A stretch of 64,000 nucleotides of DNA from positions 1 to 64,000 of the forward strand of contig CAMCWF010000007.1 in assembly GCA_945882095.1 (NCBI GenBank), given 5' to 3'. Under the pieces are notes generated by a model. That model was not told the DNA's origin. It did no database searches and worked only from the letters and a program-made list of their open reading frames with translations. Position 1 is the stretch's first letter; each line of letters opens with the position of its first letter. The position numbers were made by a program, and so were the translations under genes. Source of the DNA: Chryseobacterium gleum (lineage in GTDB: Bacteria > Bacteroidota > Bacteroidia > Flavobacteriales_D > Crocinitomicaceae). Positions 7,933 to 16,848 of this stretch are shown one piece after another.

Positions 7933-9726
7933 ATGAAAATTACGTTGGATGGAAACGATTTTCTGGATTTACTCCCGTTGGACCCTGGGGTTTATAAGTT
8001 TTTTGATTCCCAACATAACCTAATTTATGTAGGCAAGGCAAACCATCTCAAAAAGCGCGTTTCTTCGTATTTTCAAAAAACCCATCTTGACGCGAAAACG
8101 AGGGTGTTGGTTAAGCAAATCAAGTCCATTGAGTGGTTGGTTGTTGATTCTGAAATCGACGCCTTACTTTTAGAGAACAACCTCATAAAACAACACAAAC
8201 CAAGGTATAATATTCTTTTAAAAGACGACAAGACGTATCCATGGATTTGTATAAAAAAGGAACCCTTTCCCAGGGTATTTTTAACCCGAAAAAAGATACA
8301 TGACAACAGCCAATACTTTGGGCCCTATCCGAAGGGGAGGAACGTCAATGTGCTCTTGAATTTGATTCGAGATACCTATCCCCTTCGAACGTGTAACTTA
8401 CTTTTATCAGAGAAAGAAATCGAGAAAGAAAAATACAAGGTTTGTTTGGAGTATCACCTCAAACGTTGTTTAGGTCCGTGTGTGTCGAAACAAACAGCAA
8501 CGGATTATGCACAAAGCATTCAGGAGATCAAATTGCTGCTTCATGGAAAGACATTCACGTTGATTCAAAACTTAAAGCTGCAAATGAAAGCTTTTTCAGA
8601 TGCTTTAGATTTTGAAAATGCGCTCGAGATCAAAAACAAAATAGAAGCCATTGAAGCGTACCGATCCACCTCAGCCGTTGCCAGCGAAAGCAATTTCAAC
8701 GTGGATGTATTAACCTTAACCAAAGACGACGGTCATATTTATTACAACTATCTTTGGGTAAGAGAAGGCCAAATTGCATTTGCAATTTCAAATAAGCTCA
8801 AACTAAAACTTGACGAATCTGAGGAAGAAATAGCACCCCTATTGATACAGTATCTGAACGAGGAATATTCGAGCAGCACCTATGAAATTTTGACCAATTT
8901 AAACATCAACCGGTTGATTGGACCCTATCATTTTGTTCAACCAAAGATCGGAACCAAGGCGAGAATCGTAGAATTTTCAGTTAAAAATGCGAGAAACACC
9001 GCTGTTCCCAGAAAGGAAAAACCCATTTCTTCGGTTGAAATGAATGCCGTAAACGCTTTGCAGGAAGGACTAAAACTTCCCGTGATTCCCAATCATATCG
9101 AATGCTTTGACAACTCCAATTTTCAGGGTACAAATGCGGTTGCCGCCTGCGTGGTATTCAAAAACGGAAAACCAAGCAAACAAGACTATCGCCACTTTAA
9201 CATAAAAAGCGTAGTAGGCCCTGATGATTTCGCATCGATGTATGAAATTGTCCAACGTCGCTATACACGTGTGCTGGCAGAGGGAAAAGCATTGCCGGAC
9301 CTTATCGTAATCGACGGGGGGAAAGGGCAGCTCAGCGCAGCCGTTTCAGCCCTTGAAAGTGTCGGGCTTCGTGGGAAGGTGGCTGTCATTGGATTGGCAA
9401 AACGTTTAGAGGAGGTGTTTTTTCCTGGCGATCGTTATTCTATACAGCTCCAACGTGACCATGAAGGCTTGAAATTACTACAAAGGATCAGAGATGAGGC
9501 GCATCGATTTGGCATTACACACCATCGAAACATGCGAAGCAATCATTTCATTCAATCAGAAATTGAGCAAATCAAAGGGGTGGGAAGTAAAACAACAGAA
9601 AAAATTTACCAACACTTCGGAAGCCTTTCTAAGTTAACGGCAACGCCGAAACATGAGATTGAAGCGATCTTAGGCAAAGCAATGACTCAAAAAGTTTTAC
9701 AAGCGCTTGAGAAGCCTATTTCTTAA
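7933..9726 (+). CDS. uvrC: excinuclease ABC subunit C
   Basis: 597 aa, full length. It makes both incisions flanking a lesion in nucleotide-excision repair together with UvrB. Domain order: GIY-YIG nuclease (residues 13-92; GVYKFF, LIYVGKA), cysteine-rich segment (CLEYHLKRCLGPC), UVR motif for UvrB binding (about 205-240), RNase-H-like 5' nuclease (IECFDNSNFQG, LIVIDGGKGQL) and a C-terminal helix-hairpin-helix pair (IKGVGSKTTEKIY). uvrA and uvrB are not in this window. The last 11 bases overlap the convergent M43 protease gene. Confidence 0.97.
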   Translation: MKITLDGNDFLDLLPLDPGVYKFFDSQHNLIYVGKANHLKKRVSSYFQKTHLDAKTRVLVKQIKSIEWLVVDSEIDALLLENNLIKQHKPRYNILLKDDKTYPWICIKKEPFPRVFLTRKKIHDNSQYFGPYPKGRNVNVLLNLIRDTYPLRTCNLLLSEKEIEKEKYKVCLEYHLKRCLGPCVSKQTATDYAQSIQEIKLLLHGKTFTLIQNLKLQMKAFSDALDFENALEIKNKIEAIEAYRSTSAVASESNFNVDVLTLTKDDGHIYYNYLWVREGQIAFAISNKLKLKLDESEEEIAPLLIQYLNEEYSSSTYEILTNLNINRLIGPYHFVQPKIGTKARIVEFSVKNARNTAVPRKEKPISSVEMNAVNALQEGLKLPVIPNHIECFDNSNFQGTNAVAACVVFKNGKPSKQDYRHFNIKSVVGPDDFASMYEIVQRRYTRVLAEGKALPDLIVIDGGKGQLSAAVSALESVGLRGKVAVIGLAKRLEEVFFPGDRYSIQLQRDHEGLKLLQRIRDEAHRFGITHHRNMRSNHFIQSEIEQIKGVGSKTTEKIYQHFGSLSKLTATPKHEIEAILGKAMTQKVLQALEKPIS

Positions 9727-11878
9727 CGAAAGGAACCGTTGTAAATCCTTCTGCACCTTGAATTTTGACATTGTATTTCCCGGAAGAAAGTGCGTTGATG
9801 TCCATTAAAACAACATTTTCCCCTGCAGCCGATTGAATGGCGTAGTTTTGCACTGTTTTTCCAGCCATGTCAACAATCGATACTTGGTACGCTCCTGCCA
9901 TCAAGGCGTTGTATTTTACTGAAATTTCATCTTGTGCTGGGTTTGGATAAACCACAATTCCGGCGATGCTTTGTTCTGTTAAGCCTAATACCAAGGTATT
10001 GGAAGGTGCCCCACTGTAAAGATTGATGTCATCTAGGTAAAAATTGTTTCCTCCTTCTCCTTCAAACTTAAATTTCACACGAAAGTTTTGTTCAAAATAA
10101 TTGCTTGTTACATTGGTCATGTGAACCGTAACCCAATCTGCTTGTGAACTGGGTTTCCAAGTGGTGGCAAGGGCTACACTACTTAGTTGATTTCCACCTA
10201 AGGTTTTGCGTTGAACCCAGTTGCTACCGCAATCTCCCGTAATAAACACTTTTAGGTATTCATAATCAGCAGCAAGCTTTTTACGATAAGAATAACGGAA
10301 ACTTAGGGTCACGGTACCATTTGCTGGGATTACAGATAAATCGATAGGAGATGAAATGAGTTCATCGATGTTAGAGGGCGCTTGTCCTAAATTCACAAGT
10401 TTAGCACATTGATTTCCACTATAACCAGTGGTGTTTTCGATGGTAAAAGCATTGTTATTGTTTGGGTTATAAACTTCCCAGTTGGTCAAATTAGCCAACG
10501 ATGCATAGGCTTCAAATCCTTCCCAAAAAGGAAGGGAGCTAGGTGCAGGAAGTACGCGAATGTAATTGCTTTTAACTTCAGAATCGTTTGTCACACCATC
10601 TGTTGCGGCCAAAGTCACAGAATACAAACCTGGGGTAGTATAGGTAATCGTAGGGTTTTGGATTGCGGATGTTGCTGGACTTCCTCCCGCAAAACTCCAG
10701 TTCCAACCTGAAACTAAATTATAGGATTCGTCAGAAAATTGAATGGTATCACCCACGCAAATGGTGGAACGGTCTGTAGAGAAATCTGCTTTACACAAAT
10801 ACGGTGTTAATCCAGCCCCAACGGCGGTTAAATTGGCTTGAGAACGAATGTTGGCTCTTCCTGTATTATTGCTTTGCAAAGCGGTACGCATACGTGTTAC
10901 CTGACCAAGGGTAAACATCTTAGAACAATAAGAATAATCCATGTAATTTTCAACATTGTCCTTCATATCGACACCTCCCCAATAGGCATTGTCTGTATTA
11001 CAGGTATTGGAGCTTAACAAACATGCTTGCACACCAATACAAGTTGGGGTATCTTGAACTTGGTCACTTGATGAGCAACTTGAGGCATTTCCTGGATTGT
11101 TGTTTGGTCCCCACGTATGAGATAAATTTAACCAATGTCCAACTTCATGTGTTAAGGTCCTACTGGTTCCCACAGAACTCGTTCCAATGGACCCGACATA
11201 GTCATGTAAAACCCAAATTCCATTGGTCATTTGGTTGGCAGAAAAACCAGAAGGATTGGTAGTATATCCTGCAGCCCCACCGATTTCTCCACAAATAAAA
11301 ATGTTCAAGTATTTATTTCCTGGCCATTGTCCTTGGTAAACATCATTTCCAGCAATGATGGCATCTACTTGATTGCCTCCATCCGATCCATCATAGCTCA
11401 TGCTTGACATGGTTCGGGTAATCCCTTTAAAACAAGCCCCATTCGGCGCCTTTGTAGCAAGAAGAAACTCAACCTCTACATCTGCTGGCATGCCTTGAAA
11501 CTCGGGCTGCACATTGTTTGCATCGAGGTTTAATAGACGAAAATCTCTGTTCAAGAGTGTCAGCGCATCAAGAATCTGGGCATCCGATATGTTTTCTACG
11601 CCATTGTTGTGTAGCACATGAAAAACCACTGGAATTTGATAAACAACCCCTTTTTCAATCGATTGATGAGAAAGGTGTAATTCTTCTAAGGAGTCTAACT
11701 TCTTTTGCACCAAATAATCTTGATTCATGTTCAATGCAGCCATTTTTTTATGGGAGTGGCAATATTCAACATGTTCACCCTCACGGGCGTTGGTTGGGTC
11801 AAAAGAATTTTTGGTTTTTACTTGGGCAGAAGCAAGGAAAATCGAAAAAAGAACAAAAAGGGAGAAGGTAAATTTCAT
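9716..11878 (-). CDS. T9SS-exported M43 zinc metalloprotease with PKD domain
   Basis: 720 aa. A signal peptide (residues 1-19, ending ASAQ) and propeptide precede an M43 (pappalysin/cytophagalysin) domain. The zinc site HEVGHWLNLSH is at 244-254 and the Met-turn segment NYMDYSYC about 65 residues later. A PKD domain follows (about 355-440; PALYS-like core TPGLYSVTLAATDG), then a MAM/jelly-roll-like region (about 445-630), then a class-A T9SS sorting domain (VVYPNPAQDEISV to the end). The protein should be exported and act on extracellular protein or peptide substrates. It is convergent with uvrC (11-base overlap) and divergent from the thioesterase gene. Confidence 0.92.
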   Translation of the reverse strand: MKFTFSLFVLFSIFLASAQVKTKNSFDPTNAREGEHVEYCHSHKKMAALNMNQDYLVQKKLDSLEELHLSHQSIEKGVVYQIPVVFHVLHNNGVENISDAQILDALTLLNRDFRLLNLDANNVQPEFQGMPADVEVEFLLATKAPNGACFKGITRTMSSMSYDGSDGGNQVDAIIAGNDVYQGQWPGNKYLNIFICGEIGGAAGYTTNPSGFSANQMTNGIWVLHDYVGSIGTSSVGTSRTLTHEVGHWLNLSHTWGPNNNPGNASSCSSSDQVQDTPTCIGVQACLLSSNTCNTDNAYWGGVDMKDNVENYMDYSYCSKMFTLGQVTRMRTALQSNNTGRANIRSQANLTAVGAGLTPYLCKADFSTDRSTICVGDTIQFSDESYNLVSGWNWSFAGGSPATSAIQNPTITYTTPGLYSVTLAATDGVTNDSEVKSNYIRVLPAPSSLPFWEGFEAYASLANLTNWEVYNPNNNNAFTIENTTGYSGNQCAKLVNLGQAPSNIDELISSPIDLSVIPANGTVTLSFRYSYRKKLAADYEYLKVFITGDCGSNWVQRKTLGGNQLSSVALATTWKPSSQADWVTVHMTNVTSNYFEQNFRVKFKFEGEGGNNFYLDDINLYSGAPSNTLVLGLTEQSIAGIVVYPNPAQDEISVKYNALMAGAYQVSIVDMAGKTVQNYAIQSAAGENVVLMDINALSSGKYNVKIQGAEGFTTVPFVKK

Positions 11879-11896
11879 AAGTATGTTTTTGCGATG

Positions 11897-11927
11897 CTAA
11901 AATAGTACATTAATATATTCTATCAAA
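11897..11927 (-). promoter_or_regulatory. candidate promoter of the M43 protease (TTTG / N19 / TAttTTAG)
   Basis: On the minus strand TTTG (11927-11924) and TATTTTAG (11904-11897) are 19 bases apart, upstream of the start at 11878. The -7 box departs from consensus in its last two bases, so support is moderate. Confidence 0.4.
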
Positions 11928-11933
11928 TATTAC

Positions 11934-11966
11934 TTGGCTAAAGTACTGTGCGAATTTCTATATTTG
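11934..11966 (+). promoter_or_regulatory. thioesterase promoter (TTG / N22 / TAtaTTTG), near-leaderless
   Basis: TTG at 11934-11936 and TATATTTG at 11959-11966 are 22 bases apart, within the range reported for Flavobacterium. The -7 box ends four bases before the ATG at 11971. Confidence 0.55.
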
Positions 11967-11970
11967 ATTC

Positions 11971-12492
11971 ATGAAGTCGAAAAAACCCTCCGAATCCCTT
12001 TCCATCACCACCATTGTTGTACTTCCCAACGACACCAATACGCTTGGCAATCTTTTTGGAGGCCAATTATTGGCATGGATGGACGTAATAGCCAGCGTTT
12101 CATCTCATCGCCATTGCAAAAGGGTGGTTGTAACTGCATCTGTGAACAATGTTTCCTTTAAGAAGCCCATACCACAAGCATCTATCGTTACCCTGGAAGC
12201 GAAAGTTTCAAGGGCATTTAACAGCAGCATGGAAATCTTTGTCGATGTGTACATGGAAGACCCTGTAACCGGGGTACGTGAAAAGTGCAATGAAGCCATT
12301 TATACCTTTGTTGCGGTAGATCAAAATGGGGGCCCCATCCAAGTGCCTGAGATAATTCCGGAAACGGAAGAAGAAATCGAACGCTACGAAGGGGCATTGC
12401 GCAGACGACAATTGAATCTGATTTTAGCAGGAAAAATGAAACCTTCTGAGGCTACAGAACTTAAAAAAATATTCAGCGATGAATCAAACTAA
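11971..12492 (+). CDS. acyl-CoA thioesterase (hotdog fold)
   Basis: 173 aa. It contains the hotdog acyl-CoA thioesterase pattern: NTLGNLFGGQLLAWMD near residue 25-40, then VTASVNNVSFKKPI and EKCNEAIYTFVAVD. YciA/ACOT-type enzymes of this group hydrolyse acyl-CoA to free acid and CoA in the cytosol; chain-length preference cannot be told. The last 14 bases overlap the start of the following exported hydrolase gene, so the two are likely co-translated. Confidence 0.88.
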   Translation: MKSKKPSESLSITTIVVLPNDTNTLGNLFGGQLLAWMDVIASVSSHRHCKRVVVTASVNNVSFKKPIPQASIVTLEAKVSRAFNSSMEIFVDVYMEDPVTGVREKCNEAIYTFVAVDQNGGPIQVPEIIPETEEEIERYEGALRRRQLNLILAGKMKPSEATELKKIFSDESN

Positions 12493-13885
12493 AACCATCC
12501 TGCTTGGCATCGCCATTTTTCTAGGTAGTAATTTGTTTTCACAATCTTTTGAGGGCGATTGGAATGCCTTGTTAAAAGTTTATGGTCAGGAGCTTTCTTT
12601 GGTTTTACATCTTACCCAAAAGGAGGGTAATTGGTCAGGCACCATGGACAGTCCCGATCAAAAAGCCTTTGGCATGCCATTAAGCAGTGTTGAAATAAAA
12701 GGCAATGAATTAACCTTTACCTTAACGGACCTAAGCCTAAGCTACCAAGGTAAAACCCTGCAAGACGGCAACCTTGGGGGCACATTCCGCCAAGGTACAT
12801 TCTCAACAGAATTATCCTTTAGCAGAAGTGTTTTGGAAAAACAAGCTACAAAAAGACCCCAAGAGCCTAAAGCGCCTTTTCCATACCTTTCTGAGGAGGT
12901 TGCTTTTAAAAACACCGAAGCGGGCATACAATTTAGTGGAACGCTTACCACACCAAACAACCTGGATTCAAGGACTGTTCCCTGTGTTATTCTGATTTCA
13001 GGCAGTGGACCACAAGACCGAAACGAAGAGATCCTTGGGCACAAGCCTTTTTTGTTATTGGCAGATCGATTAACTCGAGCGGGTTATGCTGTCTTGAGGT
13101 ACGACGACCGGGGAACGGGTAAAACCGATGGAAAATTTGATTGGGCTACGTCAAAAGATTTCTCTGAAGATGTAGTATCGGCTATGGAATTTCTAAAAAC
13201 AAACCCAGTGATCGATGCCCAAAAAATCACATTAATGGGTCACAGCGAAGGGGCGATGATTGCCACAATGGTTGCCGCGCAACACCCTGAAATATTTGGC
13301 GTGGTTTCCTTGGCTGGCCCTGGTATTTTAGGCTCTAATTTGTTAAAAGAACAACAAATTCTCATTTCAAAAGCAAATGGATCAAGTAAAAAGGAGCTGA
13401 AAGAATTAAGCACCTTCTGCGATGAATTTTTTCCCATTCTTGCGGGAGATTCTATTGAAAAGAATGCAAAAGATTATCTAGAAAAGACATCCAAAACCAA
13501 CCGTGAAAAAGAGCTCAAAAAAGCCGGCCTAGTAAACCGGTCGCAATGGGTTGATGAAACCTACAAAGCGTTCGTAAATCCATGGATGATTTATTTTTTA
13601 AATTACAATCCTGAGAAGGATTTACAAAATATAAAATGCCATTTCATGGCAATGAATGGCTCCCTTGACCTTCAAGTTGCGGAGGCTTCTAATTTAAAAA
13701 ACATCGGGTTGCATTGTAATCCACCCATAGGTAAGACAAAAAAGATTGTTTCGTTGCCAGGATTAAATCATTTGTTTCAGCCAACAAATACAGGAAGCCC
13801 TCTGGAATATGGCGAAATCGAGACCACTTTTGATGAGAACGCGATTGCAGAGATCCTTCTTTTTATGAATGAAATTTCGAAATAA
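12479..13885 (+). CDS. exported alpha/beta hydrolase
   Basis: 468 aa. A signal peptide (about 1-21) precedes a beta-rich N-terminal domain (22-120), then an alpha/beta hydrolase domain. Nucleophile elbow GHSEG places Ser256; an oxyanion-loop-like segment SGSGPQDRNE is at 174-183; the acid is probably in MNGSLDLQV and the histidine in PGLNHLFQP near the C-terminus. The layout resembles EstA-type esterases and S9-related hydrolases found widely in Bacteroidota. The substrate is unknown. It overlaps the thioesterase gene at its start and, tail to tail, the GT9 gene by 23 bases at its end. Confidence 0.85.
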   Translation: MNQTKTILLGIAIFLGSNLFSQSFEGDWNALLKVYGQELSLVLHLTQKEGNWSGTMDSPDQKAFGMPLSSVEIKGNELTFTLTDLSLSYQGKTLQDGNLGGTFRQGTFSTELSFSRSVLEKQATKRPQEPKAPFPYLSEEVAFKNTEAGIQFSGTLTTPNNLDSRTVPCVILISGSGPQDRNEEILGHKPFLLLADRLTRAGYAVLRYDDRGTGKTDGKFDWATSKDFSEDVVSAMEFLKTNPVIDAQKITLMGHSEGAMIATMVAAQHPEIFGVVSLAGPGILGSNLLKEQQILISKANGSSKKELKELSTFCDEFFPILAGDSIEKNAKDYLEKTSKTNREKELKKAGLVNRSQWVDETYKAFVNPWMIYFLNYNPEKDLQNIKCHFMAMNGSLDLQVAEASNLKNIGLHCNPPIGKTKKIVSLPGLNHLFQPTNTGSPLEYGEIETTFDENAIAEILLFMNEISK

Positions 13886-14831
13886 TTGCCTCGCTTATTT
13901 TCTGTGTGTCTTGTTTCATCATGCAATTAAAGTGGGATTTAGGACATTGGGCATGGCCAATTTTTGAGCAGGGACGACACGTTAATTCAGGGACTTCAAA
14001 ATGGGTCACATCTGAGCAATGGTAAGGATACATCCCAAACAAAGGCGTAGTGTTTCCCCAAATACAAAGGATTGGCTTATTGAAAAAGGCAGCAAAATGC
14101 ATCAATCCTGTATCATTGGTTACCACCAGCTTTGCGCTTTTCACCATTTGGGCAGATTCGTTTAAACTTAGCTTACCAGCCAGGTTTATGCCTTCGGAAT
14201 AATTTCTTGCCAAGGACTCCCCCATTTCAGCTTCTTCTTTTCCTCCAATAAACACCACTTTCAGCGTCAATCGTCTCAAAACCTCAAGGATTTTATCTTC
14301 GGGAAACTGTTTTGTCTTGAATTTGGCACCAAGTACCCAAACGACATAAGGGGATGATTCCGGCAAAAAATCCAGAAGGTTCACCTCAGGATTCATACGC
14401 AGTGTTTCTTGGGAATGTTGGTTTAATGCCAAATGTTTACATGCTTGGAAATACCGATCAACCACATGTTTTCTTGGCAATGTATCCCATTTTAATTGGG
14501 TTAAAAGCCATTTATTGAAGTTTAATTTCGGAAATCGGTGCCATTCCACACGCAACATGAGCACTTGAAGGATACGGGTTCGCAGGTTATTATGAAGGTC
14601 AATAACGGTATCAAAGTTCTCTGCGCGAAGCTTTTTTGAAGTCTCCCACAAGTTGTCAGTCAATGGGTGCACCTTTACCGGTACGGGCAGGAAATCGAAC
14701 AATTTCTGATGTTCAAGCTTGGTAAGAAAGTGTATTTCGGCATTCGGATGGGATGCTTGAATTTCATGAACTACATGAAATGTCAACAAGATATCTCCAA
14801 TGGCACTGAATCGGATGATTAGAATTTTCAC
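13863..14831 (-). CDS. glycosyltransferase family 9 (heptosyltransferase-like)
   Basis: 322 aa. N-terminal KILIIRFSAIGDILLT and the C-terminal nucleotide-sugar site VVTNDTGLMHFAAFF with ILCIWGNTTPLFG are characteristic of GT9 (WaaC/WaaF) enzymes, which add heptose or a related sugar to the LPS core at the inner face of the membrane. A cysteine-rich tail (TCRPCSKIGHAQCP) is common in Bacteroidota members. The start codon is GTG, overlapping the TGA of the sensor kinase as GTGA, so it is translationally coupled to a signalling protein. The actual sugar donor is unknown. Confidence 0.9.
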   Translation of the reverse strand: MKILIIRFSAIGDILLTFHVVHEIQASHPNAEIHFLTKLEHQKLFDFLPVPVKVHPLTDNLWETSKKLRAENFDTVIDLHNNLRTRILQVLMLRVEWHRFPKLNFNKWLLTQLKWDTLPRKHVVDRYFQACKHLALNQHSQETLRMNPEVNLLDFLPESSPYVVWVLGAKFKTKQFPEDKILEVLRRLTLKVVFIGGKEEAEMGESLARNYSEGINLAGKLSLNESAQMVKSAKLVVTNDTGLMHFAAFFNKPILCIWGNTTPLFGMYPYHCSDVTHFEVPELTCRPCSKIGHAQCPKSHFNCMMKQDTQKISEAIISKFHS

Positions 14832-16189
14832 GCTTCAAATTTGAGTTCAACGGTCGTGCCTTGGCCGGGTTGACTTTTTATATCCCCCACAATGTTGGAC
14901 ATGGACATACGGTGTCGCATGTTTTGAAGCCCAAGCCCCTCTTCAACCTCGCCCATTGAAAACCCAATTCCATTGTCGCGGATACGCAGCTGAATTTTAC
15001 CTTGATTTTTTCCAATTTGAATGGAAATTTCAGAGGCATTCGCATGTTTAATTGCATTATTCACCGCTTCTTGTAAAATTCGATATAAGTTGAAGGCATC
15101 AACTTTGGCAAAATCATCTTCATGTACCTCATCTGAAATGTCGACTACAATTGTTAATTCTCCAAGGCCATTGATTCGATGCGCCAATCGGTCAACCGCA
15201 TTTAAAAACCCTTTGTCTAAATCTGGTGGAAGGAGGCTGTATGCCATTTCTTTGACCTCTCTAATGGAAGATTGCAGGATTTGGTTAATGTTATCCATCG
15301 CTTCCTTTTGGGAGGCATCCGTCTGAATGTTTTGAATCAATAAGTTTAATAAAACCAATTGTTGTCCTAGGCCATCGTGTAATTCCCTGGCAATTTTCCT
15401 TTTCTCTCCTTCTTCTGCATGGGCGATGATCTCGTATTTGCTTTTTTCGAAACGAATTTCCTCCGTTTTATCGACAACCAAAGCAATTATAGCCTCTTTG
15501 TCTTCCTGTAGTTTATTGAGAATTATTTCCGTGATGAGTTCCTTTCCCTCGTTGGTGGTTTGATAGAAAATCATGGGTTCGCTTCCCTTTTTTAGGTGTG
15601 AAATGGACAGTTTGTTTTCTGAAACGAAAAAATCATTCAACGTTTTACCTACCATTTCATCGTCACTCTTAGCTTCATATAAGTCGAGTGCTGCTTGGTT
15701 GCAAAACAAAACTTTAAAGTCGCTCATCCTTAACATGAGCATGGGAAGCGGGGAATTGTAAAACAAGTCTTTGTATTTTTTTTCAGATTCCGCCAATTGA
15801 AGCCTAAAAGTCCTCCTGAGCATCCCATATTTAATGGTTTTCTCTATTGCGCCTGCGTTAATTTCCGTTTTTAGAAGGTAATCTTGGGCTCCTTTGGCAA
15901 CGATTTCAAGCGATACTTTTTTATCATCTAATCCCGAAAGCACGACCAAGGTGGTGTCTTTAAAAATGGCATGAACCTCATCATACGTTTGAATGCCAAA
16001 AGAATCGCGGATGTTTAGGTCTAATAAAATGACATCGGGTTCAAATTCCAATTTCACGAGGCGGGTGTCCGCGATAGAATCAACGCAAATTAAATTATAA
16101 GGATTAAATCCTATTTGGGTAAGTTGGTCTTGAAGCAATCCAGCAAACGAAAGGTCATCCTCAATGATTAAGATTTTTACTTCTTCCAT
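14828..16189 (-). CDS. REC-PAS-histidine kinase (NarX/HisKA_3 type), soluble
   Basis: 453 aa. An N-terminal receiver (1-120; Asp57 in VILLDLNIRD, Lys in DYLLKTE) is followed by a PAS domain (about 135-245), then a HisKA_3 dimerisation helix with the phospho-accepting His271 (ARELHDGLGQQL) and a HATPase (NNAIKHAN, RDNGIGF, GLGLQNM; about 365-453). There is no transmembrane helix. Receiver-first histidine kinases of this layout take input from another kinase and usually pass phosphate to a NarL-type regulator, which is not nearby. It overlaps the membrane-protein gene upstream by 13 bases and GT9 downstream by 4. Confidence 0.92.
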   Translation of the reverse strand: MEEVKILIIEDDLSFAGLLQDQLTQIGFNPYNLICVDSIADTRLVKLEFEPDVILLDLNIRDSFGIQTYDEVHAIFKDTTLVVLSGLDDKKVSLEIVAKGAQDYLLKTEINAGAIEKTIKYGMLRRTFRLQLAESEKKYKDLFYNSPLPMLMLRMSDFKVLFCNQAALDLYEAKSDDEMVGKTLNDFFVSENKLSISHLKKGSEPMIFYQTTNEGKELITEIILNKLQEDKEAIIALVVDKTEEIRFEKSKYEIIAHAEEGEKRKIARELHDGLGQQLVLLNLLIQNIQTDASQKEAMDNINQILQSSIREVKEMAYSLLPPDLDKGFLNAVDRLAHRINGLGELTIVVDISDEVHEDDFAKVDAFNLYRILQEAVNNAIKHANASEISIQIGKNQGKIQLRIRDNGIGFSMGEVEEGLGLQNMRHRMSMSNIVGDIKSQPGQGTTVELKFEA

Positions 16190-16848
16190 TCCCCTAAGTT
16201 ATACAAAAGGACCTTCTCCTTGTCAACCATCGCTTCAAGCGCAATCACAAAAGCTTTTCTTTCTGGTTCAGGCAAGCAATTCATTGGAAAGGATAACTGA
16301 AGTTCCTTGATGTAGTCGAAATAAAGGGTTTGTTGGGAGATGCTGATTTTTCTAAGCCCATTAAAATAGAGCACTGACACTTCTCTGTCTGCCACCAGAA
16401 GGGCTTTTGAGCTCATGCTTACGCGAAATTTTCGATTTCCATACAACAGAAAAAGCATATTGTCTACAGCAAAAATACCATAAGCAAGCGCACATGGAAG
16501 GGAATCATCGGTTAAGGTAAAGAGACCAAGTGCAATCACCAACAAAACGACGGATTCTAATAGGGTATAGACAACCACACGGATTCTTCGTTCTTTGCTG
16601 ATGGGGGTAGAAAACCTAAATCGGTCGGTTTTATTTGCCATGCGTAAGCCCATCCATCTTTTAATGCTTCTGTTCATTGAAACAATCAAGACCATTAAAG
16701 CCAGCGTCAAAAAAATCAATTGTTTATAGGGGATATTTTCGCCCGAGGTTCGAATGAATTCCAATGGAAAATTAAATCCAACGATGATTGAAATCGCCAA
16801 AATCGGAAAAAACAATGTCAAAAGAATGGCATTGGAAAGGCTATTCAT
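16177..16848 (-). CDS. four-helix membrane protein with C-terminal soluble domain, function unknown
   Basis: 223 aa. Hydrophobic segments lie at about 7-27, 44-62, 92-113 and 121-137, with a basic stretch between the second and third. The last 85 residues are soluble and start KFRVSMSSKALLVADREV; the alternating pattern recalls small PH-like (YcxB-like) domains, but that is only a guess. The gene overlaps DUF349 upstream by 8 bases and the sensor kinase downstream by 13. Its placement suggests that it may be the membrane partner of the otherwise soluble kinase. Confidence 0.75.
   Translation of the reverse strand: MNSLSNAILLTLFFPILAISIIVGFNFPLEFIRTSGENIPYKQLIFLTLALMVLIVSMNRSIKRWMGLRMANKTDRFRFSTPISKERRIRVVVYTLLESVVLLVIALGLFTLTDDSLPCALAYGIFAVDNMLFLLYGNRKFRVSMSSKALLVADREVSVLYFNGLRKISISQQTLYFDYIKELQLSFPMNCLPEPERKAFVIALEAMVDKEKVLLYNLGEWKK

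Noticed and set aside
10409-10711. Plus-strand frame of 100 codons inside the M43 protease gene
   Set aside because: Antisense shadow of PKD and jelly-roll coding sequence.
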